Below, piece by piece: positions 39,767-53,537 of a stretch of 64,000 nt of DNA. Made by a program: the position numbers and the translations under genes. Location of the stretch: positions 27,932,101-27,996,100 of the forward strand of contig NC_092677.1 in NCBI RefSeq assembly GCF_964355755.1, given 5' to 3'. The notes under the pieces were generated by a model. It did not search any database, was not told where the DNA came from, and was given only the letters and a program-made list of their open reading frames with translations. Numbering within the stretch: the stretch's first letter is position 1; the number at the start of each line of letters is the position of its first letter. The stretch is from Antedon mediterranea. Taxonomy: Eukaryota > Echinodermata > Crinoidea > Comatulida > Antedonidae.

Positions 39767-39971
39767 ATTGATCAAATATATCCAGAAAAAAATAATCCGG
39801 CAACAGACTTTTAGGCTTTTTTTAAAATCACGGTAAAACTGTCTCAAAAGTTGAAATCTGAAGTGGTTTGTTGTCGGGCTGTTTAGCAAGCTATCGTGAT
39901 AGCGTATGACTTCAACGCAACTCGCACACACACTTTTGATGTGTAATGCAACAAGTGGTACAACTTTGATG

Positions 39972-39981
39972 TGCGCATGCG
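39972..39981. promoter_or_regulatory. NRF1-like site upstream of Scratch
   Basis: TGCGCATGCG lies about 205 bases upstream of the Scratch start codon and matches the NRF1 palindrome GCGCATGCGC in all but its first base. It may mark the promoter; there is no TATA box in an obvious place. Confidence 0.35.
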
Positions 39982-42900
39982 TCGTCTGATGTTCTTGTAC
40001 CACTGCCTGAAGCATGGTTAAATTAGCAAGAATGTGCGGTATGCCTCTTGTCCAATAAACGAGCAGTTTTTTTCTTCGGTCATCCCGACAAATAAGGATA
40101 TATAGTTTTATATAAAATAACATTTATCACATAAAACTACAACATTTTGAATTAAACATATACAAATACATTTTTTCCCCCTCAACTGAACATGCGTAAT
40201 GTTGATTAGCCGCACTGCAATTGCCTAAAACTGTTGATATCGAAGGCCTGTCGCCGCCGGGTTGTTTTTCGACAAATTAGGATGTGGTAGGCTTATTATT
40301 GGTGAGATGTCTTTCACTAAGTTGGTGGAAGTAAAAGTGTTAGAAAGTGTTTTAAGGTCTGGTGATTGCGGAAACAAACTACACACAAACAAACATTATA
40401 GTGTAACATACCAAAACATTATCCATATTAGGAAATGCCTGACTTATATAATGAGAACAAAGGTAAAATTGCATGCCGAACAATATAATAACTTGTAATG
40501 TTCCGCTATAAATATTATACGACAAATATTAGGCCTATCTATATTTCATACGAAATTCCCCATACAACCCCCCTCCCCCCCTCCCACCTATTCTTCTTCT
40601 TTTCATTCAAGGCTGGACTCCCCTTAAATAATTTAATATATACAATAACTTGTATTGTTCCGCCATTTATACGACGAATAGGTCTATTTATATTTTATAC
40701 GAATTACGATCCCTCCCACCTCCTCTTCCTTCTAGACTGGACCCCTTAAATAATTTGCTTGGGGGGGGGGGGGGGGGGACTTGTCTACAGACCGTCAGTA
40801 ACACTCATTTCCAATGGCTATGAATTCAACATTAACATAAGACAACTTAATTGGGATGTTATTTTTGAATAGCCTAAACGATTTTCAATTCAGTATTTTA
40901 GAATTTGATAATTATGTCTGTTGACCAAATTGAATTTGTAGTAGGCCTACATAAGCAACGTTTCTGTAGGCCTACTACGATTTCAGTGCAGTTTCTCTTC
41001 ACATATTAGGCCTATAACAATAACAGTATCATGAGGCAAATATAGTACCTTTATATAGAAGGGATATTGGGCCTATGATACAGGCGTCATATGTGATGTT
41101 GTATCACAGACACATTAGTTTACAGCACCCATAATATCGGCTAACAGTATATGTAATGCCTGGCAAAGTGAAAACAACATAGTCTCTGCACCGTAAGGCC
41201 TATACGACAGGAATTGTTCAGTAGGCCTATACCGTAATAAACATAATACCACAGTTTAATACCCGTTACTTTCACTTTGTATTTCTTATGATATATTATG
41301 TATTACCTTAACGCCATGGGCCTATAATGAGTAAATTAATGATTAATGATATAGAATCACCTGTATAATGAGTTGTATAATGCTTGCTTAGCTAGATACT
41401 TGTTGTACTTAAGACGATTCAGCCTGTACTTGTGTGATTTGTCGTACTTAACAGCTGAGCGGCGCATACCATACCGAAAAAGGCGATGAGATGGTAGGCA
41501 AGTGTGCGCATCTTACAGTGGTGGAATAACACACTTGTACGATGCTCAGCAAGATTTATATAAGAAATATATTTACTTTTTAATCAAGTTCTTATATTAA
41601 ATTTTACTGGTATAGAAATTCAATACTGAATACCATAATGTACAGCAGATAAGTAATTTTAGTCTAATATAGGCCTATGTAAAGACAAACTCGATTTTTT
41701 TAGTAGGCCTAGGTAAAAATAAAATTATTTGGCCAAAAAGGTCACTTTTAACTGAAGTAAAACCAGGGTCTAACGTATTCGTTTCTATGGGTGTGTTTTA
41801 ACTATATACAAAATGTCTATGACTTTGATTAAAAATCCTGTATGTGGGTCATCAATACAATGTTTGTGTGTAGAGCCTACTCTGTATTACTTTAACAATG
41901 TTGAGTCGAGCTAACACATTTTTATCTAACAGTGAGTCTTATTAATCTTAGAAATTAATAATAATAGTCATAAAACAATAGTTAGGTCTAAATTAATTCT
42001 GTATCGGTTGTTAATACACATTATGCAAATGACCATCATCGTGCCGTAATAAACAATATTTTGTCTTTGGGTCATCATGTATTGTTACTTATGGTAGTTT
42101 TTGTAATCAATGTGTCATCGGTAGTTTAATGTTAACTATCAAAGTAACACAAGTGATAGGAATGACGTACTTTAATTTATGTTAGCCTCTCAAAACAGGG
42201 TCGCTGTAAACTTTGTGTAAACTTGTATGCAGGAGGGAGCATGTAGATAATTCGATATCTAGTCTATTATCCACGCGACTCGGCGGGTTCACTGAGGTAT
42301 AGATAAGATGAGCGCGTGCCACACGAGCCGCCCGCCGCCGCAAGCCTCGGTTCAAATGCACATCTTAAGTAAGTTTCGTATTGACAGCATCGGAATGTCT
42401 TTGTCCCGGTTTGAGACCTAACAGCGATGAGGGTGATCAGTTTGTTTGCAAAGAGAGATGGATGTACGAGTAAAGTGATTATAAAAACAAGAAAGATGAT
42501 TCGATAATTGAATGATTCGCTGGTGGTAGAGCAACCTGTTCCGCTTTGGAAGGAGAAGATGTTTGTATTTTGATAAAGTTTTGTTTTCAGAGGGGTGTAA
42601 CTATGTTGGTGTCTTGCTCTTCTTGCAGTGCGAAACGTGCACTGACTGTGACATGCCTTTTTCAACTTTATTATGTATTTTCAAAATTAATTAGAGTAAT
42701 TGTAAATTTACAACCAAAAATTAGCCTCCAATTTTAGCTTATGCAAACTAATTGGAATACGCATAAACCTCAATTTCCAGATTTCTTATTAAGGGCCACC
42801 TCACTGCTTAATCTGGAATTGGATGTCTTAACTATCCCGGTTTATAGGAAAATCCTATGCTAATTTCCTTATTCTCTGCACAAATCGAAATGATAGGACT

Positions 42901-44010
42901 TACAATACAATTATTCATCAATATAATATCGAACGATGAGAGCGCGGTTACATTTTGATAACATAACTTGATGTAAAGTCGCCGCTGGTAAGAAACATAA
43001 ATTACGCGACAATAAGTGTCATCCAAAAACATTTTGGCGACGTAGTCCGTTTGTCGATGTAATAATAATGACAATAGGTAAGGCCCATTTACCTAGGACG
43101 ATAACGATCGACGATGACGATTGGCGATAATTAGAGGTAAACATTTTAGGAATTGTATGCCAAGAGTTCGAATAATAAGTCGATGCTTTGGTGGGATCCT
43201 TACTAATTTAAACGTTGTTTACGCGCACGCGTATTCGCGAGTGTGGCGCTGTCGTGAAAATTAAATGATTTTTTATATTCAGAAGAATTGGAAATGATGT
43301 GCGCGTCAACAAATACTTGCAACATGTATCCAATGCACGAACATAAAAAGAGCAGTACGCCTACCACTATAACCTGCAGAAAGAAGGACAAGTTCAAGGA
43401 GAAATACAGTTATTTACTTTCAAGTTATTTCAGATGATGTTATGTGTGACTTAACTATTGCAAGAACTCTGTCTTCCAGTGTTTAGTAACACTTCCTTAT
43501 TTGGGTTTGGTTGTCGCGCGACACCAATCAATCGGCACACAGGTACACGCACGTGTCCTAAGAGTGCAATAACTACTTGTACACCTTTCACTAAATGAGA
43601 CACGTTAATGGTTGATGAATTATGACTGTCACTACAAAACAAGTCGATTGCGATGTAGTTATGTAGTTAAACTTTCAGGAACTATCGCTATTCTCGTTCA
43701 TCATATATGCCGCCATACGCGTAAACCACGGGTTTGTTTACGTAGGACATCACTTACATCGTAATTATACGATGCGGGAGTTTTAGACAGGAGGGGTGGA
43801 CCACCATGATGATGTTACGGCTGATAGCTTGGTCAAGGAGAGAACATCCCCAAGATGAAGATCAGTACACTTGCTCATGTTTCTATAGTGATAATAAACT
43901 TGGTATATTTACTAAACAAACATTTGGTTGCATAATTTGTTAAGCAAAGCACGTGCGCAGTGTGGATACTTTGGTGTAATATTACCATGCCACGCCTATT
44001 TATAATATCT

Positions 44011-44207
44011 TAAGCTCTTTCTACACTATCAAACTTTATGTGACTGAACAATGTGATGTGCACATATATGGACAAGATGATGGCATATCACTACCATATT
44101 TAAGCATATCACTACCATATTTAAGCATATCACTACCATATTTAGACACATTTCTATCACAACACATTTTTTGTCACATAAAGTTTTATAATCGCAGTCA
44201 GAGATTT
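44011..44207. mobile_element. MITE-1 copy H
   Basis: GCTCTTTCTACACTATCAAA on the left and a decayed right end (AAAGTTTTATAATCGCAGTC), with three tandem CATATCACTACCATATTTAAG-like units (no run longer than 20 is identical throughout). It lies about 410 bases upstream of the NUDT21 start codon. Confidence 0.75.
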
Positions 44208-44619
44208 AAACAACTTTAAGTTTAGTTTGAACAGCTTTACATTATAGGCAAATATATCATTATGTGAGAATAAATGACATTACAATACAATAAGTAGGTA
44301 TGATAATACAGTAGATTTATAAAGTTTTTAGAGTGCTTTAGTTGTCCGGTAACGAAGTGCTATTTATCATTCACAATTTAATTTATATTACAGTCAAAAA
44401 GTAACTCCAAAATCCTTCTATCATATCACTATCACATTTAATTCAATGCCTTTATGATTTATGTAACATATTACGTAATTATTTGATGAATATTTAAAGA
44501 GAATATTTAAAGAAAATGTTTAACAAAATTTAAGTGATGACACTTATTTAGTTTTTTTTTTCATTTTGTAGTATAGCGCCACCACCACATGTTTCGAACA
44601 ACGGCATCAAATAAACAAA

Positions 44620-46424
<1,805 letters not shown>

Positions 46425-47126
46425 TGGAATTGGAAGATAATTATTGAATGGGGTTGATAAGTTGAATGATAGTGATGAAAAGAATGAAACACAACAAGAC
46501 CTGTAGTGGGAAAGTCCAATACATCACTACCAGTCTGAAAACTATAAAAGACAAAGCGCAATAGAAAACATGCTATTGGCACTAATATAAATACAAGTAT
46601 AGTATTAGTTTACAGATGATTGACTTGTTTGATTAAAAACATACCTGTTTAACAGAAAGTGTCAAGTACATTTTTATTTGAATGGTTAATCAACAAAAGC
46701 TTGTTCGTTGAGCACTAACGTAGTGTTAGAAATACTCCATTGTCAAACACAAAAATGTGTAACTTAATGTTTTGTTTTAATTAAATATGTGTCATGTATG
46801 ATTTTGTTGTAATTTTGGTTTGTGTAAGAAAGAAAGGCATGATGGGATACCATACTTTCTGGAAAAAAATGTTGCGACTGGGTAGAGAATACAGATGACG
46901 TTTGGAATATGTCATGGAAAATGTTGTAATATTAATTTGTGAAGACAGGATGGGAAAATAATATTAAGGCTGGGTGGGGTATGTACAGTAGAGTGTTTAT
47001 TGTTTTGTAATGATGAAATGAGTACTTCATGAACACAAAATTGGATTGGATACCGTACATGAATGAGATAATTGTGTATATATTAGTTAAGTAGCTGTTT
47101 TGTATCATGGTAGATATAGATTTCAA

Positions 47127-47132
47127 AATAAA
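47127..47132 (+). terminator. NUDT21 poly(A) signal
   Basis: AATAAA about 700 bases after the NUDT21 stop. TGTA, the motif CFIm25 itself binds, occurs at 47101-47104 and 47075-47078 just upstream, so the gene's product could act on its own 3' end. Confidence 0.65.
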
Positions 47133-47164
47133 AGAATACATTTTAATGTTTATTTGTGAATCAT

Positions 47165-47178
47165 TTTATTTGTTTATT
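47165..47178 (-). terminator. SF3A3 poly(A) signals
   Basis: Two TTTATT words (47165-47170 and 47173-47178) are AATAAA for SF3A3, about 190 bases after its stop. They face the NUDT21 signal only ~33 bases away. Confidence 0.6.
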
Positions 47179-47363
47179 TTAATCCAAATTATTAAGGTAT
47201 TAAAATGATGATTGATAGTTACTAGATTAAGTTTTTACTTAGTATGAGACCAATTATTCCATGAGACAAACTGCTCAAATTACTTCACATTTTTTGTTAC
47301 AAATCTAACTAGCAATGCAGGTAATTACACATCTCTTACAGAAAATGAATAAAAATAACTGCC

Positions 47364-50300
47364 TCACAATAACCCCTGTCTCTTAAGATCCTCGTAAGTC
47401 TTCTTATTTACGACGTTGCCAATTGAGTCTTCAAATTCCTCCTGAAAATAAACAAGTTCAAATTGTGTGCATGTTCGTTTATTTTATTCACATTTATTTG
47501 AAACAGCTCAAGAAAAAAAACAAGCATACATTTACAATAAGTTAAATATATAAGAGATTTTCAGGGATCAGAAAAAAATGTAAAAAGAACTTGTCTTATA
47601 CCAACCCCTAAACAGAACAAATATACAAATAAACTGCTGCATGACTTATCATTTCTCGAGAAGACGGCTGCATCATAAAAGAGACGTTGAGACATTCTCA
47701 ACCATACTTTCCTTTTGGAAACAAATGGTGTACCACAAGCTTACTTTAAAAACTGAAACAAATTACAACTTTTGGAAACAAATGGTGCACCACAAGCTTA
47801 CTTTAAAAATTGCAACAAATTACAAAGTTTACACCAAAATATTGTTTAATGTATTCTCTACCAACCTCAGTTTCTGGTTGAAATCGTTCAGCAGTTTTGG
47901 ATGATTTTAACTTTTCCCACACTGCAAAAAATTAGAAAAAATAAAACAAAACTGTTACTATTGTGCATACAGTATGTATACATTAATCAAATGCACTGCA
48001 ATTGTTCAATACAATTCAGCCTTGAGATAAAGCAGTATTAATACTGCAATTGTTCAATACAATTCAGCCTTGAGATAAAGCAGTATTAATACTGCATTTG
48101 TTCAATACAATTCAGCCTTGAGATAAAGCAGTATTAATACTGCAATTGATCAATACAATTCAGCCTTGAGATAAAGCAGTATTAATACTGCAATTATTCA
48201 ATACAATTCAGCCTTGAGATAAAGCAGTATTAATACTGCAATTATTCAATACAATTCAGCCTTGAGATAAAGCAGTATTAATACTGCAATTATTCAATAC
48301 AATTCAGCCTTGAGATAAAGCAGTATTAATACTGCAATTGTTCAATACAATTCAGCCTTGAGATAAAGCAGTATTTTCAGTCCTACAACGGTTCACTGAA
48401 TAAGAAGTAAGAAGTGTACTTACATGCTAGAGCATCTTCTATGTTAGTAACATTTGCAAAATGTGCTGTGTTTGGGATACCAAGACATCTCATACCATGT
48501 GCATGACGCCATTCCTACAATCAATAGAAACAAATATGTGTAACAGAATTCCAACAAGTGTCCTTTTTTGGTATATGTACAAACTTCAACAAAATTAGTA
48601 CAGTATATGTCAACAAACAATTTAATAAAATCAAATCTTTATTTGTTCCATATATAAAATGTGTACATGGAAAAATTGTTTTCCTCGACAGAAAGTATAG
48701 TAAAACATTCACAATTACATCAATTAAATAATATTATTAAAGTTGTAAAAATGCTAGATGATTTACTTACAGCAAAATGTCTCTGGAATGCCTTTGGTCC
48801 TCTGTATGTCTGCTCTCCACAGATCTCACAAGAGTAGTTGATATTTAAACCATGTAACTTGTACAACCAATAAGGTATAGGCTAAACAAAATAAGCAGAT
48901 TGAAAAGTAAAATACACTACATTTATTGTGTATATAATAATAATAATGATATAGCACCTAATACAATGTTTCTAAGCTCTTTACACACAAAAAATGATCC
49001 ATAAAATGTGTAATTAACCAAAAAAGGAGGAAAAGCAGAGGAACCATTTACACCGCTCCATTCTCAAGCACTTTGAAGCTCTCATATGATAGCTTACTGG
49101 AACAGTATTCACAGAAGCTTGAGTGAAAAAGGCATCTGTCTAACCTATCCTACTAAAATAAATATCAATCCATAAATAATATTTAGTTTACATTAATTAA
49201 TTTTAGTTTATTCCAACGAATGTGTTGAGTTGAAAGAAACTCAAATCTTGTACCTTTCCATCCCAGCCTAGTGGAAGGTTTTTAGGGTTATAAATGACCT
49301 CATCATCCTCATCATCACTGTCACTATCGCTGTATTGTTCAACCTCGTCATCCTCTCGCTCTGCATCTGTACGTGCCTGCTTACGTTGAATGTTCTCACG
49401 GGTAGATAATCGTTGCTCCTGTAGGGAAGAAAAAACAAATTCTCTTTAATTCTCCCAGTTTATCTTATTGCACGGCCCAAATATGGTAGTGATATGACAT
49501 CACTATGTCCATATATGGGCACATCACATTTTTATTCACATCAAGTTTAATATTGTAGACAAAGCTTTACTCTTCCCCATTACATAACTTCCCCCTCTAG
49601 ATATACTGCCTGGGTACAGATAATATAATGCAATTGATTATTTCCCCAGAGCTCACCCAGTTGTTTTTACTAGATATTAATGGTAGTTCAGAGTACTAAA
49701 TCAAACCTTGCATATCAGGTTTGATAAAACAAATGAGTACTTTTTTAATTAAATGCTAAATTTATCTGCTGTTACATCAAATGCACTTACCCCAAGTTGT
49801 TCTGACAGGTAGTACAATTGTGCTTCCAGAAAACCAATGTCTTTGTGCTTTTCGCTGTCTCTGCAATTACAAAATAAAGACATCAGAAAATGGATATTGA
49901 ATAAATAACACATTATTTATGATATTTCAGTTTAAATATCAAAGGATCTAACCCATTGACCCATCCATCAACTAGAATGTGTAATTATATTGATAATAGC
50001 ACAAAAAATACCTACTTTTTGCCTCCTTTGCCAGATTTACTTTTAGCAAACAATGACGGGTCTAGCTGGTTCAGAGGAACGCCTTTTGTGGTAAACAGTC
50101 GCTGAGCTCTCTGATCTAATGTGCCACCACATTTCAAATTTAGCGCCATCAAGGCAGATTTTAAACGATCAAGACCCAACGATGCAAGTTCTTCTGATGA
50201 TGAGAACGCAGACAAGTCTAAATGGGCACCGGCGTATGTCATGGCACTACTGGCTTCTTTCTGCATAAATGAATATTTACAATTTGTCAGTTCAGTATCA

Positions 50301-52817
50301 TCAAATGATATTATTCAATACTATTTTTTAAAATGTATACTGTGATGATGTTGGTGGTTGATGAATTAAACTATTGGTAGTTTTGTTACAAAAATAGAAG
50401 ACATTGTAATTTTACCTGCCATCCTGGGAATTGTCCTGCCTCCCACTGCTTCTCAAATTCTACCTTAACATTCTCTATTTCATCACTAAGGTCAATGAGG
50501 GGTTGAATCCTTATCAAGTATCCTCCAAGATATTCCAACAGCATTTCAATATACCTGTGTATATAATAGACCACAAATAACATGAGTATAGCTATAGCTG
50601 TCAACATTTTGTTAACTTCTTTTAAGCAGCAGGTAAAGATGATAAATGTAATTGAATCTTACCGCCTGTATTCCGCATTCTTCTTGTCTTTTGGAACATC
50701 AAATAAGTGATCAAATGTGGACAGGTATGTTAAATAATCCAATTTCTAAAACACCAAAAAAATAAACAAAGTTACAGAATTATTCTTCGCTTTAATCCAC
50801 TTTATCTGCCAAACTGTATTTTGATATACACACTAACATAGGTATATATACTCACACAAATATTGGAAACATTTTAGGCAAAATTATTAGTGTGGCGTTT
50901 TAAAATCCAGTCACTTTGAATGGTAAATATTTACATATATTTATTATCTTACCTCAACTCCTTTTAAATTGATAAACTTATCATAACATTCATGCAGATC
51001 CAGGTATTTGCCATAGCCCTCCTCGTCTGTAAATTCCACCAACATTTGATTTTCATCAGCTGGGTTAGTACGTTCCTCATCCAACATTTCAAACTCTACA
51101 GACATTGGAACTGATATCTGTAAGATGTATAATAATGTGTTATAATAATGGTGTTAAATTAAAAACGATAAATATCAGGAAATCTGTGAGTGAGGAAAAG
51201 CGACCCCCAACCAAGATTCGAAATCGGAAACTTCATGCTTCATATGCAGATGTTCTAACTATAAATATAATGCTGCTGCATAGGTGCTTTTTATTTTTAC
51301 ACTAAATAACCTTTAATACATATTAGCTGAATTGAATGGTAAATTAAGATTTAAATGCTGGGAGGGAGATTACCTCATTTGGGTGTTTCTTGTGAAAATC
51401 CTTGAGCGTTTTCAATCTTGCATAAAATTCTTGAAACTCATTTGGTCCAGACAAAGCCTGCACTTCTTCCTTACGCAGTCTGACAAAAGAAGACAAAACA
51501 AATGAAACATTTAATGAATGAAGTAATCAAAAACAAAATATTCCTACACTATACTACTGTATATGCCTTCATGATTTTGTTCATTTCTACTAAACTTACC
51601 CATCTTTGTCCTCATACAACTCTTTCAGCTTGTGGGAGCTCTCCATATGCCTCTGTAAATAACGAAAGCATATAAAGAATATTTGGTTTGATATACCATA
51701 GGTTCAATTAAATGTAGTATACAATCAATTAGACACATTTTATGAAAGAAATTTAAAATGATTCCTGAATCCATTTGTGTTGTTGTTTTTTTTTGTTATT
51801 CAAATGGGTGTGTAGTGTAAAAAAAGCAAAAAAAGGTAAAACAATCTTCTACATTTGGTTAGTTTGTGGAATTATAACCGTACTGTAGAAGTATTATATC
51901 TGGTACAAAACAACGGGACGATTCAGCACGGGACTACTCGGCCCCGAGACGATTCAGCATACTTAAATTTATCGGCTTTGATATGCATTTTATAAGCATA
52001 AAATAAGCTTTTTTCCCCAAACTTTATTTTCAGAGAGACGATAGGGTAGTACTACTAGGGATAAAGATGCAATAAAGCAAAAATTTTGAAAACTTTGTCG
52101 AAAATGATCATTTTTTAGTCATGCCCATGGTGCATTACTTACATCACGCAGGATTTTGACACTCTGATCAGAGTTGATCTGCTCTCTTGTCTGTAAATAA
52201 AATGAATTATTAATTTAATTTGTTTCTCCAGTATGTTATACGCATTTAGTAGCCCTTGTATTTTACTACTAGACTACTGCAATACCGTACTTATTACGGT
52301 AATAAGCCTACATACACGTTCCAACTATAGCATTAACAAGGTATATATAAAGATACTGTACTATGCCTACAGTACTACTACTAGGCTACTCTAGGGTCAG
52401 TATTAATATTATTAAATTGCCTTACTCCATGTTATCAATCAAACAAAAATCGATTGTCTGTAGCTAGATTTCTTCTCTACAGAGCAGTCAGAACCAAGTA
52501 TTATTAAGATTTATGTTTGTAATCAATAACAATTTAGTTTAAACACAATTCCTACGGGAATAATTGAATATGAAAAGGCTAGGCCTAGCTAGGTCTCCTA
52601 TTCACCCCAACACACATGGATGGTCGCACACGAAGCCGGTTGAAGAGCCTAAACTAACCCTACCATAACTTATCTAATTTAATTACACCTAGCTAGCTAG
52701 GCCTAATTCTTATCAACTTACAGAATTCTTTTTGTGAAGCATTTCTTTCGTCATTGCATTCACGATCCGCTCCTTTTCTTCATGGAGCCTTCTTTGCTGC
52801 TCTAATAAAGTTTCCAT
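47364..52817 (-). CDS. SF3A3: Splicing factor 3A subunit 3 (SAP61), 14 exons
   Basis: U2 snRNP component needed for stable branch-site recognition. Exons 52817-52722, 52190-52143, 51652-51600, 51479-51374, 51117-50953, 50745-50663, 50554-50416, 50260-50016, 49860-49791, 49418-49254, 48881-48771, 48514-48424, 47921-47866 and 47441-47364 sum to 1506 nt, 501 residues, the same length as the human protein. It starts [17 protein letters not shown]. The SAP-like segment [19 protein letters not shown] is at ~255-275, an acidic stretch precedes [12 protein letters not shown], the matrin-type zinc finger [11 protein letters not shown]...H...H is at ~408-436, and it ends [14 protein letters not shown]. 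Exon 8 is read as ending before GTAGGT, because the alternative GTATTT would include a stop. Divergent from IST1, convergent with NUDT21. Confidence 0.97.
47713..47826. repeat. 57-bp tandem duplication
   Basis: Two copies of a 57-bp unit beginning TTTTGGAAACAAATGGTG lie in the last SF3A3 intron and differ at a few positions. Confidence 0.85.
47994..48376. repeat. 48-bp tandem repeat, eight copies
   Basis: In the SF3A3 intron between exons 12 and 13. The unit contains CAATACAATTCAGCCTTGAG and ATAAAGCAGTATTAATACTG. At most unit junctions the exact 16-bp palindrome GCAGTATTAATACTGC recurs, so the array is also a series of evenly spaced palindromes. Confidence 0.95.
49475..49567. mobile_element. 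MITE-1 copy I (left end lost)
   Basis: SF3A3 intron 9. CCCAAATATGGTAGTGATAT, the GTCCATATATGGGCACATCA core and a decayed right end TTGTAGACAAAGC are present. Confidence 0.65.
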
Positions 52818-53537
52818 TTTTTAGGAAAAAACTCAAACAACAAACGCCGCACTTTCGTTTTTTTCGCGAAATCAATCTTAAAAGTTGCCAGAAAATCAAA
52901 TTACAAACAACCCAATTTTTCCTCCGCACACAAAAAAAATGTCAGAATGAAAAACTAAAAATAGAACAGACGTAATCGTAAACCTTCCGTGCATGCGCAT
53001 TACATCTTTGTTTGTATTTTGATCTGCTGTGTGTGATTCACACTCAGTTGATATTTATTTCATTTCATTACCCCTAGTTTTACACTCTATTAACAGACGT
53101 ACTGAACTGTAATAAGTAAAAATAAAAGGTTCGTTTAAAATTATATACTATCTTTTTATAGGAAGTAACTAATGACGATTGCAGAGACCAGTTTTAGTTT
53201 ACAGTGAGTGTCAGTGTAGTGTTGGAGGCCCTACCTCATAGCCTAGGCCTCCTCCTCTCCTCTCTCTCGATCATCTCTCATCCCTACCAAAACAGCTTGC
53301 TGACTGCCTATATTGCTAGCTGTACATCTAGGTTGTCCAGGTTAGAGGTTAGCCCTGTTTAAGCCCTAAAAGTATCCATCCATACTTAGGACTGTGAGAT
53401 AGATTAGTAGTATTGACGACAAGATCATCCTGACTGATACATCATCACATTCAACATTCACAAGTTTTAACTTATTTTTTTAAATAATATTTTTTTCAGA
53501 ATCACAAAACAAAAGTGAGTGATCAAAAGTGACTAAA
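52818..53537. promoter_or_regulatory. Bidirectional promoter interval, SF3A3 and IST1
   Basis: 720 bases separate the two start codons. At 52984-52999 an ETS-like CTTCCG is followed directly by an NRF1-like GCATGCGCA, a pairing common in TATA-less housekeeping promoters. A pyrimidine-rich tract (CTCCTCCTCTCCTCTCTCTC) lies at about 53250-53270 on the IST1 side. Confidence 0.6.

Larger units (their letters stand above)
39767..44619. other. Divergent intergenic DNA, Scratch to NUDT21
   Basis: 4.9 kb with no secure gene. It has an 18-base G run (40761-40778), many TAGGCCTA words, a CG-rich patch at about 42275-42350 and another at about 43205-43260, and MITE-1 copy H. A minus-strand frame at 43203-43397 begins with a hydrophobic, signal-like stretch (VIVVGVLLFLCSCIGYML) directly after an acceptor-like CTTTCTGCAG. 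It could be an exon of an unknown small secreted protein but has no other support. Confidence 0.55.

Noticed and set aside
42267-42665. 132-codon minus-strand frame over a CG-rich patch
   Set aside because: Mixed composition with no domain and no convincing start or splice context. The CG-rich patch may be regulatory but the frame is not supported.
43203-43397. Small signal-peptide-like minus-strand frame as a secreted protein gene
   Set aside because: Only one hydrophobic stretch and an acceptor-like sequence support it. No mature-peptide or cleavage pattern is seen, so it is kept only as a note in the intergenic entry.
50016-50030. Alternative SF3A3 exon 8 donor at GTATTT
   Set aside because: It would add an in-frame TAG before the junction. 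The GTAGGT donor restores the expected Lys-Asp reading.
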